A stretch of DNA of 64,000 bases from Nonomuraea endophytica (GTDB lineage Bacteria > Actinomycetota > Actinomycetes > Streptosporangiales > Streptosporangiaceae), in NCBI RefSeq assembly GCF_014203235.1, contig NZ_JACHIN010000005.1:620001-684000 (forward strand), given 5' to 3'. Positions 43,782-51,758 of this stretch are shown here, in pieces. The notes under the pieces are model-generated. The model did not search any database. It was not told the DNA's origin and worked only from the letters and a program-made list of their open reading frames with translations. Within the stretch, counting starts at the first letter, position 1, and each line of letters begins with the position of its first letter. The translations under genes and the position numbers were made by a program.

Positions 43782-44305
43782 GTGGTCATGGGACCGTTCT
43801 TGGCCTGGGGGAAATAGTCCTTGTCATGCGGGGCGTCGCGTTTGTACACCATGACCGTCCTGGTCCAGAACATGATCTCGTCGCCGTCCTGGTTGAGTCC
43901 GCGCGTCTGCGCCGTGACGATCCCCGCGTACGGCCGCGACCGCGACTCCCGCTTCGCGGTGACCAGCGATTCGGCATAGACGGTGTCGCCGATGAAGACG
44001 GGGTGGGTGAGCTTGATGTTCTCCCAACCCAGGTTCATGATCGCGGTCTGGCTGACGTCCATCACGGACAACCCCAGCACGATCGCCACCGTCAGCCCCG
44101 AGTTCACGATGATCTTCCCGGCCGGGGCCTTGGCGGCGAAGTGGGCGTTGAAGTGGTTCTGGTTCGTGTTCATCGTGAGCAGCGTGAACCACGTGTTGTC
44201 GGCCTCGCTGATCGTGCGGCCCAACGGGTGCTGGTAGACGTCGCCGACCACGAAGTCCTCGTAGTAGCGGCCGATGGCCGCCTCATGCACGGTCACCTTC
44301 GCCAC
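43778..44305 (-). CDS. MaoC-family hydratase (mesaconyl/itaconyl-CoA hydratase-like), first gene of the operon
   Basis: A 175-residue hydratase. The N-terminal GRYYEDFVVGDVYQHPLGRTISEADNTWFTLLTMNTNQNHFNAHFA is the pattern of mesaconyl-CoA and related dicarboxylyl-CoA hydratases (DN...TMNTxxxHFN). A hot-dog fold follows with SGLTVAIVLGLSVMDVSQTAIMNLGWENIKLTHPVFIGDTV. The GTG at 44305 is taken as start. It leads the ten-gene minus-strand operon, with its promoter in the 344-nt C-rich gap upstream. C4/C5 dicarboxylyl-CoA chemistry is an inference from similarity. Confidence 0.87.
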   Translation of the reverse strand: MAKVTVHEAAIGRYYEDFVVGDVYQHPLGRTISEADNTWFTLLTMNTNQNHFNAHFAAKAPAGKIIVNSGLTVAIVLGLSVMDVSQTAIMNLGWENIKLTHPVFIGDTVYAESLVTAKRESRSRPYAGIVTAQTRGLNQDGDEIMFWTRTVMVYKRDAPHDKDYFPQAKNGPMTT

Positions 44306-44649
44306 GTTAATCGTCTGACCTTTTCCCGGTCAACGCCCCACACCCACCCCCTCCCCCCAAACCCATCACACACCCAAACCCACACCCACCCCTCCCGCCA
44401 AACCCACCACATCCCAAGCCCGAACCCGCACCCACCCTCCCGCCTGACCAACCCCACCGGACCCACCGGACCCACCGAACCCACCGAACCCACCGGCAGG
44501 CAACCACGGCCCACCCACCCACAAGTCCCTCCCACGCGAGCCATGCCTCGCACAGGCGCCCATCTCACGCAGGAGCCAAGGTCACGGCGTCCCGGCCCCG
44601 CCCGAAAGCCCGTCTCACGCGACAGCCCGTCTCAGGCAGGTCAGTGGGC
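44306..44649. other. 344-nt gene-free region, strongly strand-asymmetric (C-rich on plus)
   Basis: No gene is supported. From about 44329 to 44500 the plus strand is almost free of G and consists of CCCACC/CCAAACC-like runs, so the minus strand, which is the sense strand of both flanking genes, is G-rich. It ends in a 9-bp repeat at 44452-44496. The promoter and leader of the ten-gene operon must lie here. Confidence 0.7.
44452..44496 (-). repeat. 9-bp tandem repeat, potential G-quadruplex on minus strand
   Basis: CCC runs at 44452, 44462, 44471, 44480 and 44489 recur with a 9-bp period (GACCCACCG-type units). On the minus strand this reads as five GGG runs separated by 6-nt loops, which satisfies the usual G-quadruplex rule (G3, loops 1-7). 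It lies about 150 nt upstream of the first operon gene. Confidence 0.75.
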
Positions 44650-45258
44650 TTAGGGGTGGGTGGTTTCTGGGGTGCGGCCTGACAGCTTGGCCACCACGTC
44701 GGTGATGCGGGTGGCGCGGTGGAGTTCGGCGCGGTGGAAGGCGGGACCGGTGGAGCGGGCTACCACGATGTGGAGTTCGGCGACGGGTAGCACCATGAGG
44801 CGCAGGTCGGCTCCGGCTCTGGCGGCGGGGCGCAGGGGTGGGTCGGGGAGGTCGAAGGCGGTGGGGGCGGCCAGGCTGGCATGCCGTACCACTCCGTCGG
44901 CCAGCGCGAGCGCCCAGTCGGCCCCGCACAGGGCGGGCAGGGCGTCCACCAGTGTCGCGAGCCCGCGTGCGGGGTCGGCGGCCACCTGTGTGAGGACGTC
45001 GTAGTCGGGTGCCGAGCCCGGCAGTTCCCTCGTTGGCCAGTAGCCCTCTACTCGCACACCTGGCGCACCGGACAGGCGATCGGTCACCTCGCCCGCGGCG
45101 GCGGGCCAGTTGACGGTGAACTCGTCCAGTGCCCGACCGGCCTCGCGTTCCAGGACGGTCACCTGAAGGATGTCGGCGCCGAGCGCGCCCAGCGCCCTGG
45201 CTACCTGGCCCAGTCCGCCGGGCCTGTCCGGCAGGGACACTCTGATCCGAAGCAGCAT
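44650..45258 (-). CDS. ACT-domain protein
   Basis: A 202-residue protein. The ATG at 45258 follows AAAGGGGGCGG and opens an ACT domain (LLRIRVSLPDRPGGLGQVARALGALGADILQVTVLER), a small amino-acid-sensing fold. The remaining part includes LRLMVLPVAELHIVVARSTGPAFHRAELHRATRITDVVAKLSG, whose fold I do not recognise. It may be an allosteric sensor. It lies on the same strand as the catabolic operon but 344 nt away and is probably independent. Confidence 0.75.
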   Translation of the reverse strand: MLLRIRVSLPDRPGGLGQVARALGALGADILQVTVLEREAGRALDEFTVNWPAAAGEVTDRLSGAPGVRVEGYWPTRELPGSAPDYDVLTQVAADPARGLATLVDALPALCGADWALALADGVVRHASLAAPTAFDLPDPPLRPAARAGADLRLMVLPVAELHIVVARSTGPAFHRAELHRATRITDVVAKLSGRTPETTHP

Positions 45259-45349
45259 CGTCCGCCCCCTTTCGTGAGGGTCCACGGTGCCGTGGTGAGG
45301 TTTCCAGCACGTTCCACGGAGATGTCACACATGATGCGGCTATCTCGCA

Positions 45350-46843
45350 TTATTGCTGGTCGAACAGCTGGGCGTAGAGCCTCTCCAAGGCCACCACCAC
45401 CGCGCCACGCAATACCGGATCGCCCTCGACGGTTCCGGGCACCACCCGCGTGGGCAACGGGATCAGCGCCGCCAGCCGCTCCTCCACCCTGGCAGCCAGG
45501 GCTTCTCCGCCCGTCCTGCCGATGGTTCCCGCGAGGATCAGGACGCCGGGATCGAGCACCGCGCAGACGGCCCGCGCCCCGAACACGATCCGATCGGCCA
45601 GCTCGTCCAGAAACGCGGGCGGCGCCTGCCTGACAAATTCACCAAGCTCCTCCGCACCCAGCCGCTGCCTGGCCAAGCCACCTGCCTGTCCAGTTGAGGC
45701 GGCGGAGGGGTTGCGGGGCGTGCGGTCGAACGCCTCGGGGATGGCGGCCGAACTGCTGGATGTGACGCCAGAAGCCCCGAATGAGGCGACCTGGCCGCCG
45801 GCAGGGTGGCCGGGAGTGTGCCCGGGTTGGGTGCGGTTTACGGAGGAGCGTTCCGGCGAGGTGGGCATGGAGTCGGGCGGCGGCGTGGGGGTGCTGCCGG
45901 GTGGGGTGGCGGGAGAGGGCTCGGCCAGGGGGGTGTTGCCGGGTGGGGTGGTGGGAGGGGGCTCGGCCAGGGGGGTGTTGCCGGGTGGGGTGGTGGGAGG
46001 GGGCTCGGCCACGGGGGTGTTGCCGGGTGGGGTGAGGCCGTGGGATTGGGCGAGGGCCAGGAGGGCGGGGCCGGTTATGAGGTCGGGGAAGGTCGAGCCG
46101 GTCAGGCCGAGGGGGAGGTAGGAGATTTCGCCGGCGCCGCCTGATCGGCCTCGGTGCAGGCGGCCGTTCAGGATGACGGCCATGCCGACGCCTGTGCCCA
46201 GCGACAGCAGGGCGAAGGTGGTCTCGCCTTGGGCGGCGCCCAGGCGGTGTTCGGCCAGGCCGACCAGGTTGACCTCGTTCTCGACCAGGACGGGTAGGCC
46301 GCCCAGGCGGGCGCGCAGGCCGGGCAGGAGGTTGGCGTGCCAGGTGGGCAGTGCACCGACGTAGGAGACGTCTCCGGTCTCGGGGTCGATCAGGCCTGGG
46401 GTGCCGACCACTACGCCGCCCAGGCGGCCGGGGTCCAGCTGGGCGTCCAGGAGGGCGTCGGTGATGGTGTCGAAGACGAGTTGGTCGGGTTCGGCGGCCG
46501 GGTCGAGGAGGCGGCGGGCGGAACCTACCTGGTTGCCTGTCAGGTCGTTGACCGAGGCCAGCACCTCGCCTGCCCGCACTTCCACGCCCGCCACGTGCGC
46601 GCGGTCGGCGACCACGCCGTAGAGGACGGCGTTCGGGCCGCGGCGCCGGGCCGGGGATTCACCCACCGGGGTGATGAGGTTGCCGGCCTCCAGGCGGTCG
46701 ACCAGGTCGCCGATGGTGGCGCGGGAGAGTCCGGTGCGCTGCTGCAGCTCCGCTCTGGACAGGCTGCCGTGCTCCAGCAGCAGGTCGAAGGCCGCCCGGT
46801 CGTTGATGAGGCGGGCGGTGTGGGGCGAGGCGGTGCGCGGCAT
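45350..46843 (-). CDS. ROK-family regulator with a long repeat-bearing insert
   Basis: A 497-residue ROK protein, much longer than the usual 380-400. The winged helix (RAAFDLLLEHGSLSRAELQQRTGLSRATIGDLVDRLEAGNLI) and N-terminal ROK half (GVGMAVILNGRLHRGRSGGAGEISYLPLG) are normal. Where the ROK zinc motif CxCGxxGCxE should follow there is instead about 130 residues of Pro/Thr/Ser-rich sequence with a 14-residue repeat (PPGNTPLAEPPPTT), then the C-terminal ROK half resumes (ADRIVFGARAVCAVLDPGVLILAGTIGRTGG). The zinc site appears lost. It is divergent from a GH20 hexosaminidase gene, so NagC-like control of amino-sugar use is inferred. Confidence 0.83.
   Translation of the reverse strand: MPRTASPHTARLINDRAAFDLLLEHGSLSRAELQQRTGLSRATIGDLVDRLEAGNLITPVGESPARRRGPNAVLYGVVADRAHVAGVEVRAGEVLASVNDLTGNQVGSARRLLDPAAEPDQLVFDTITDALLDAQLDPGRLGGVVVGTPGLIDPETGDVSYVGALPTWHANLLPGLRARLGGLPVLVENEVNLVGLAEHRLGAAQGETTFALLSLGTGVGMAVILNGRLHRGRSGGAGEISYLPLGLTGSTFPDLITGPALLALAQSHGLTPPGNTPVAEPPPTTPPGNTPLAEPPPTTPPGNTPLAEPSPATPPGSTPTPPPDSMPTSPERSSVNRTQPGHTPGHPAGGQVASFGASGVTSSSSAAIPEAFDRTPRNPSAASTGQAGGLARQRLGAEELGEFVRQAPPAFLDELADRIVFGARAVCAVLDPGVLILAGTIGRTGGEALAARVEERLAALIPLPTRVVPGTVEGDPVLRGAVVVALERLYAQLFDQQ
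45887..46040 (-). repeat. 42-bp in-frame minisatellite in ROK gene
   Basis: Units start at 45887 (diverged), 45929, 45971 and 46013 (partial). Each 42-bp unit encodes PPGNTPLAEPPPTT-like peptides. The period matches that of the repeat in the LLM oxidoreductase gene, though the sequence is unrelated. Confidence 0.9.
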
Positions 46844-46901
46844 GGGCCAAGATGTACCACACAGGCTTTCTTTCTGGATACCATCCTGTTAATTTGCTGG
46901 C

Positions 46902-48563
46902 ATGAGCGATCGATACGCACTTCTCGTCCCTGCTCCCCGGCATGCCGCGGCCCAGCCCGGCTCGTTCACGCTCGACGCGGGCACGCTTCTGCACGCGGAA
47001 CCCGAGGTCACCCACCTGGTACGGCGGCTCCTGCACCCCCTGAACCTGCCCCTCGCGCCGGGCTCCGCGCCTGAGGGCGTGCTCTCCGTCCGGGTGGAGG
47101 ACGGCGGGCAGGCCGAGGGCTATCGGCTGCGCGTCTCCGGCGACGGCATCAGCATCACGGCGACGGACCTGGCAGGGGTACGGCATGCCGTACAGGCGCT
47201 GAAGCAGTTGCTCACGGCGGACGCGTGGCGGGCGGCGGCGCTGCCGGGACGGTGGGAGGCGCCGTGCGGCGAGATCGAGGACGCGCCCGCGGTCGGCTGG
47301 CGCGGCGGGATGCTCGACGTGTCACGACATTTCATGACCAAGGGGGCGGTGCTCAAGTACGTCGACCTCCTCGCCATGCACCGCATGAACCGCCTCCACC
47401 TCCACCTCACCGACGACCAGGGCTGGCGGGTCGAGAGCCGCCGGCACCCGGCGATCAACCGCAGGTCCACGCACCGGCCCGACACGCTCATCGGCCACCG
47501 GCGCCACTCCAACGACTACGACGGCACTCCGCACGGCGGCTACTACACCCTCGACGACCTCGCCGAGATCTCCGCCTACGCGGCCGAGCGCGGCATCACC
47601 GTCGTGCCCGAACTCGACCTGCCAGGCCACGCATCCGCCCTGCTGGCCGCCTTCCCCGAACTCGGCACCGGCAGCCGCGAGGTGCTCGGCGGCTGGGGCG
47701 TCTCGGCGGGCGTGCTCAAGCCGATCCCGGCGGCCGTCACGCTGGTGTGCGAACTGCTGGACGAGGTGCTGGAGGCCGTCGACACCCCGTACGTGCACCT
47801 CGGCGGCGACGAGTGCCCGACCGAGGACTGGCCGCTCGACCCCGAGGTGTCCGCGCACATGGCCGCGCTCGGCGTCACGCGGGCGCGCGACATGCACGGC
47901 TGGTTCCTGCGCGAGATCGCCGAACACCTGGCCACGCGGGGCAAGCGCATGATCGTCTGGGACGAGGGCTTCCAGAGCGGCGGCGTGCGCGCGGACTCGA
48001 TCGTGATGTGCTGGCGCGGCGACGCGATCGCCCGCCAGGCCGCCGCGGCCGGGTACGACGTGGTCCGCGCCCCCACCTACCCCACCTACTTCGACTACGA
48101 CCAGTCCACGTCGCCCGGCGAGCCGCTGTCCATCGGCGGCCCGATCACGCTGGAGGACGCGGCGACCTTCGAGGTCCTGCCCGGCGCCTGGTCGGAGGAG
48201 GAGCGCGGGCGGGTGCTGGGCGGGCAGTTCCAGGTGTGGCGCGAGTACATCCCGGACGACCGCCACCTCGACTACATGACCTTCCCGAGGGCGTGCGCGA
48301 TCGCCGAGGCCGTCTGGTCAGGCCGCCCCGCCGACTTCGCCGACCTGACCCGCCGCCTGAGCGAGGCCCACCTGGCCCGGCTGGAGGCCGCGGGCTGCGA
48401 GTACCGCCCGCTCGACGGCCCGCACCCGTGGCAGTCCGGCGGCACCGGCCGCCGCGCCCGCGAAACCAACGACCCGCACCGCACCCGCCAGAACTGGCTC
48501 GCCTGGAGCGCCCAACTTCCCCCCACCGACGTCCACGTCTCCGCCGTCGAGCGCACCTCTTAG
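46902..48563 (+). CDS. Beta-N-acetylhexosaminidase, GH20
   Basis: A 553-residue glycoside hydrolase family 20 enzyme removing terminal GlcNAc or GalNAc. It has the N-terminal GH20b domain (EGYRLRVSGDGISITATDLAGVRHAVQALKQLL) and the catalytic barrel with RGGMLDVSRHF, LHLHLTDDQGWRVE and the Asp-Glu pair in HLGGDECPT (Asp303, Glu304) for substrate-assisted catalysis. No signal peptide is visible, so it probably acts in the cytoplasm on imported chitobiose or wall fragments. It is divergent from the ROK gene; ACAGG (46861) and CCTGT (46885) form an inverted pair between them. Confidence 0.94.
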   Translation: MSDRYALLVPAPRHAAAQPGSFTLDAGTLLHAEPEVTHLVRRLLHPLNLPLAPGSAPEGVLSVRVEDGGQAEGYRLRVSGDGISITATDLAGVRHAVQALKQLLTADAWRAAALPGRWEAPCGEIEDAPAVGWRGGMLDVSRHFMTKGAVLKYVDLLAMHRMNRLHLHLTDDQGWRVESRRHPAINRRSTHRPDTLIGHRRHSNDYDGTPHGGYYTLDDLAEISAYAAERGITVVPELDLPGHASALLAAFPELGTGSREVLGGWGVSAGVLKPIPAAVTLVCELLDEVLEAVDTPYVHLGGDECPTEDWPLDPEVSAHMAALGVTRARDMHGWFLREIAEHLATRGKRMIVWDEGFQSGGVRADSIVMCWRGDAIARQAAAAGYDVVRAPTYPTYFDYDQSTSPGEPLSIGGPITLEDAATFEVLPGAWSEEERGRVLGGQFQVWREYIPDDRHLDYMTFPRACAIAEAVWSGRPADFADLTRRLSEAHLARLEAAGCEYRPLDGPHPWQSGGTGRRARETNDPHRTRQNWLAWSAQLPPTDVHVSAVERTS

Positions 48564-48692
48564 ATCACAACCTCTTCCATACGTTACGGCCCAGCCGCCC
48601 CGCCCCCACCCCCCGCACGGGGCTGGGGGCACTCCAGGGAAACGGCAGGCAGGCCGCGCGGGGCGGGCCGCCGTTACGCCCGCCCCGTGGGC

Positions 48693-48762
48693 CCGCCAAG
48701 TGGCCAAGCAAGTGGACCCGCCAGGTGGCCAAGCAAGTGGACTGGCCAAGTGGCCAAGCAAC
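48693..48762. repeat. 25-bp minisatellite A
   Basis: Units begin at 48693 and 48718 and differ by one base, with a partial third from 48743. The core is GCCAAGTGGCCAAGCAAGTG. Confidence 0.88.
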
Positions 48763-48841
48763 AACACGCGGCCAAAAAAAGGGGCCACACGAGCAGAAGA
48801 GGCAGATCGGAGCCGGTGGGAGAACCGGCAGCAGAGCCGGT

Positions 48842-48916
48842 CAGCAGAGCCGGTGGGAGAAGTAGCCAGCAGAGCCGGTGGGAGAAGTAGCCAGCAGAGC
48901 CGGTGGGAGAAGTGGC
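48842..48916. repeat. 25-bp minisatellite B
   Basis: Three 25-bp units begin at 48842, 48867 and 48892 with near-perfect identity; the core is CAGAGCCGGTGGGAGAAGT. Degenerate fragments (CAGAGCC(G/A)G) continue on both sides, from about 48810 to 49050. Confidence 0.9.
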
Positions 48917-49065
48917 CGACAGGGCCAGCGAGCAGGATCGGCGGGCAGGGCCGGTCGGCGGAGCCAGCGGGAGACGTGGCCAGCAGAGCCAGCGGGCAGA
49001 GCCAGCGGGCAGGATCGGTGGGCAGAGCCGGCAGGCAGAGCCGGTGGGCGGAGTTGGTCGGTGGG

Positions 49066-49539
49066 TCAAGGTGTCAGGTTGGCCAACACCGTGTCCAGAC
49101 GGCTGAATCCCTCGCCCACCCCACGCTCCATGGGTGACCGGAGCGCCACATCCCGCACCTCACGCGACGAATACCTGATCACCGTGGTCAAAGTGGTCCG
49201 CCCGGCGTGCTCGTCCAGGATCTGTGTGGTCAGGGACTCCCCCGCCACCCACTGGTCGTCATACGACTCGGTGAACACCAGCCGCGCCTCAGCCACGATC
49301 TCCCGATAAATCCCGCCATGTGCCATCAAAGCCCCACCAGGCCCGGCCGACACGAACCGCCACGCGCCGCCCACCCGCAGGTCGATCTCGCACCGCACGA
49401 TCTGCCACCCCTGCGCCCCCAGCCACCGCGGCACCAGCGAAGGATCGGTCAGCGCCGCCCACAGCAGGTGGCGGGGCGCGTCGAACGGCCGGATCATGAT
49501 GATCTCGGTGTCGCCGAGCGCCTCGACGGAGAGCGTCAC
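49066..49539 (-). CDS. SRPBCC/AHSA1-family protein
   Basis: A 157-residue helix-grip (START-like) protein of the AHSA1/polyketide-cyclase-2 type: IIMIRPFDAPRHLLWAALTDPSLVPRWLGAQGW at the start, then LRVGGAWRFVSAGPGG and a C-terminal helix MERGVGEGFSRLDTVLANL. The GTG start overlaps the ArsR stop (GTGA). ArsR-SRPBCC pairs are very common in actinobacteria; the ligand is unknown. Confidence 0.9.
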   Translation of the reverse strand: MTLSVEALGDTEIIMIRPFDAPRHLLWAALTDPSLVPRWLGAQGWQIVRCEIDLRVGGAWRFVSAGPGGALMAHGGIYREIVAEARLVFTESYDDQWVAGESLTTQILDEHAGRTTLTTVIRYSSREVRDVALRSPMERGVGEGFSRLDTVLANLTP

Positions 49540-49874
49540 GGCCGCTCCTTCAGCTCGTCCAGCAACGCGTCCAGCCGCTGGTAGCTCTCCTGCCAGAAGT
49601 CCCGGTAGTTCTCCAGCCAGTCGGTGGCCTCCTTGAGCGGGCGGGCCTCCAACCGGCAGGGACGGCGCTGGGCGTCGCGTCCGCGCGAGATCAGCCCGGC
49701 CCGTTCCAGCACCTTCAGATGCTTGGAGATCGCGGGCTGGCTCATCGCGAACGGCTCCGCCAGTTCGCTGACGGTCGCCTCCCCCGCACGCAACCTGGCC
49801 AGGATGGCCCGGCGGGTCGGATCGGCCAGCGCGGCGAACGTGGCGTCGAGATGTTCATAACTGTCCAGTTCCAT
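49536..49874 (-). CDS. ArsR-family regulator
   Basis: A 112-residue winged-helix repressor: FAALADPTRRAILARLRAGEATVSELAEPFAMSQPAISKHLKVLERAGLISRGRDAQRR. There is no metal-binding ELCVCDL motif, so it is of the non-metal subclass found with SRPBCC partners. The ATG at 49874 lies beside an AT-rich stretch that could be the promoter. It is translationally coupled to the downstream SRPBCC gene. Confidence 0.92.
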   Translation of the reverse strand: MELDSYEHLDATFAALADPTRRAILARLRAGEATVSELAEPFAMSQPAISKHLKVLERAGLISRGRDAQRRPCRLEARPLKEATDWLENYRDFWQESYQRLDALLDELKERP

Positions 49875-49911
49875 AACTAGACGGTTTTATACGATGCGCC
49901 CGCGCCATATG

Positions 49912-50910
49912 TCAAGAGGACCTGACCACCTGCGGACCCGAGCCGGTCGAGCCGCGCACGATCAGCTCCGGCTGGAAGACCAGCTCGGAGTGCCTCGGCG
50001 GCGCACCGCCGAACGCCTCCATCAACGTCTGCACCGCCGCCGTCACCATCGCCCTGATCGGCTGCCGAACCGTCGTGAGCGGCGGGTCGGTGAACGCGAT
50101 CAGCGGCGAGTCGTCATAGCCGACCACCGAGACGTCGCCCGGCACGGAGAGCCCGCGCTCGCGGCACGCGCGGATCGCGCCGAGCGCCATGAGGTCGCTG
50201 GCGCACACGATGCCCGTGCAGTCCTGGTCGAGGAGCTGGGCGGCGGCGGCCTGCCCGCCCTCCACAGAGAACAGCGAGTGGGCCACCTGTCCGGGGCCGC
50301 CCACGGCCTCGCGGTAGCCCTCGATCTTCCTGATCACCGGGACGAACCGGGCCGGCCCCACCGCCAGGCCGATGCGCGCGTGCCCGAGGTCCACGAGATG
50401 CTGTACGGCCAGCCGCGCCGCCAGCCGGTCATCGGGGGAGATGAAGGGCGCCGGGACGTCGGCCGCGTAGCCGTTCAGCAGCACGATCGGCACGCCCTGG
50501 CCGATCAGCTGCACGTAGCGGTCGGAGCGCGCGGCGGTGTCGGCGTGCAGGCCGGACAGGAACACGATGCCGCTCACCCCGCGCTCCACCAGCAGTTCGG
50601 TGAACTCGTCCTCGGCCGCGCCGCCGGGCGTCTGGGTGCACAGCAGCGGCGTGTAGCCGTGCTGGACCAGCGCGCGCTCGAAGGCCTGGGCGAACGCCGG
50701 GAAGATCGGGTTCTCCAGCTCGGGCGTCACCAGGCCGACCAGTCCGGCGCTGCGCTGGCGCAGGCGGGGCGAACGCTCGTACCCCAGCACGTCGAGCGCG
50801 GCGAGGACGGCCTGCCGGGTCGCGGGCGAGACGCCCGGCCGGCCGTTGAGCACCCTGCTGACCGTGGCCTCGCTCACCTCGGCCTGGGCGGCGATGTCGG
50901 CGAGCCTCAC
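49912..50910 (-). CDS. LacI-family maltose-type repressor (paralogue 2)
   Basis: A 332-residue LacI regulator starting directly in the headpiece (RLADIAAQAEVSEATVSRVLNGRPGVSPATR); its GTG overlaps the MalG stop. It is very similar to the LacI at 24767-25792 through the whole length, including the recognition helix. It is the last gene of malE-malF-malG-lacI and probably represses this operon and the divergent amylopullulanase through the TGCAA cluster at 54221-54310. Confidence 0.93.
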   Translation of the reverse strand: MRLADIAAQAEVSEATVSRVLNGRPGVSPATRQAVLAALDVLGYERSPRLRQRSAGLVGLVTPELENPIFPAFAQAFERALVQHGYTPLLCTQTPGGAAEDEFTELLVERGVSGIVFLSGLHADTAARSDRYVQLIGQGVPIVLLNGYAADVPAPFISPDDRLAARLAVQHLVDLGHARIGLAVGPARFVPVIRKIEGYREAVGGPGQVAHSLFSVEGGQAAAAQLLDQDCTGIVCASDLMALGAIRACRERGLSVPGDVSVVGYDDSPLIAFTDPPLTTVRQPIRAMVTAAVQTLMEAFGGAPPRHSELVFQPELIVRGSTGSGPQVVRSS

Positions 50911-51758
50911 AGCTTCGTGGCGCCCGCGGTCAGCCCCGTCACCAGGTGGCGCTGGACCAGCAGGAAGACCGCCGCGGCCGGGATCGCGATGAGCGCGGCG
51001 GCCGCGGTCAGCAGCCCCCAGTCCGACCAGTGCTGCCCGACGAACTGCTGGAGGCCGACGCCGAGCGTGCGCTTCTCCTCCTGCGACATGAACACGGTCG
51101 CGTAGGCGACCTCGCCCCAGGCGGTCATGAAGCAGTAGAAAGCGGTGACGGCCAGGCCGGGCCGGGCCAAAGGCAGCACGACCCGCCAGAACGCGCCGAA
51201 CGGGCTGAGCCCGTCGACCATCCCGGCCTGGTCGATCTCCTGCGGGATGGTGTCGAAGTAGCTCTTCATCATCCAGGCGCAGAACGGCACCGCCACCGTC
51301 ATGTACGCGATGACCAGCCCGGGAAGCTGGTTGAGCAGCTTGAGCGAGGCCATCAGGTTGTACAGGGGCACGATGAGGATCGCCACCGGGAACATCTGGG
51401 TGATCAGCAGCAGCCACATGACGCCCCGGTAGCCGGGGAAGCGGAAGCGGCTGATCGCGTACCCGGTGGTCGCGGCCAGGAACACACCGAGCAGCATGGT
51501 CAGCCCGGCGACGAGCACCGAGTTGAGCAGCCACGTCGGGAACGCGGTCTCCGACAGCACCCGGCCGTAGTTGCCGAGCGAGGGGCTGTTGAACAGCTCC
51601 AGCTCGGTGGAGAGCCAGCCGTCGCGCGGCTTGAGCGAGGTCAGGATCAGCCACACGACCGGAAAGATCGAGATCAGCGACGCGACGATCAGCGTCACGT
51701 GCAGCGCGATCGACGCCAGCGGGCCTCTCTCACCCCTCTTATGCTGCTTTTTCACCAC
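50907..51758 (-). CDS. MalG-like sugar ABC permease
   Basis: A 283-residue inner-membrane permease with six membrane segments. The EAA loop that contacts the ATPase is EIDQAGMVDGLSPFGAFWRVVLPLARPGL. It is typical of the MalG family of CUT1 importers. The start (GTG 51758 or 51755) overlaps the MalF stop. No ATPase gene is adjacent; the MsiK-like protein at 27561 is the likely partner. Confidence 0.92.
   Translation of the reverse strand: MVKKQHKRGERGPLASIALHVTLIVASLISIFPVVWLILTSLKPRDGWLSTELELFNSPSLGNYGRVLSETAFPTWLLNSVLVAGLTMLLGVFLAATTGYAISRFRFPGYRGVMWLLLITQMFPVAILIVPLYNLMASLKLLNQLPGLVIAYMTVAVPFCAWMMKSYFDTIPQEIDQAGMVDGLSPFGAFWRVVLPLARPGLAVTAFYCFMTAWGEVAYATVFMSQEEKRTLGVGLQQFVGQHWSDWGLLTAAAALIAIPAAAVFLLVQRHLVTGLTAGATKL

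Larger units (their letters stand above)
48564..49065. other. 502-nt gene-free region dominated by tandem repeats
   Basis: No gene is supported. The region holds two different 25-bp minisatellites (48693-48762 and 48842-48916) and then irregular CAGAGCCGG/CAGAGCCAG-type units to about 49050. The 25-bp period is not a multiple of three, in agreement with non-coding DNA. It separates the GH20 gene from the SRPBCC gene, which are convergent. Confidence 0.75.

Noticed and set aside
28858..44305. A biosynthetic (antibiotic) gene cluster
   Set aside because: No PKS, NRPS, terpene cyclase or lanthipeptide genes are present; the enzyme set is catabolic (CoA-transferase, acyl-CoA dehydrogenase, hydratases, aldolase).
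44366..44568. Gly/Val/Trp-rich short proteins on the minus strand in the C-rich gap
   Set aside because: They are translations of the simple 9-bp and G-rich repeats in three frames, without start signals.
48693..48916. CRISPR array in the 25-bp repeats
   Set aside because: The units are directly adjacent without unique spacers, and no cas gene is present; these are minisatellites.
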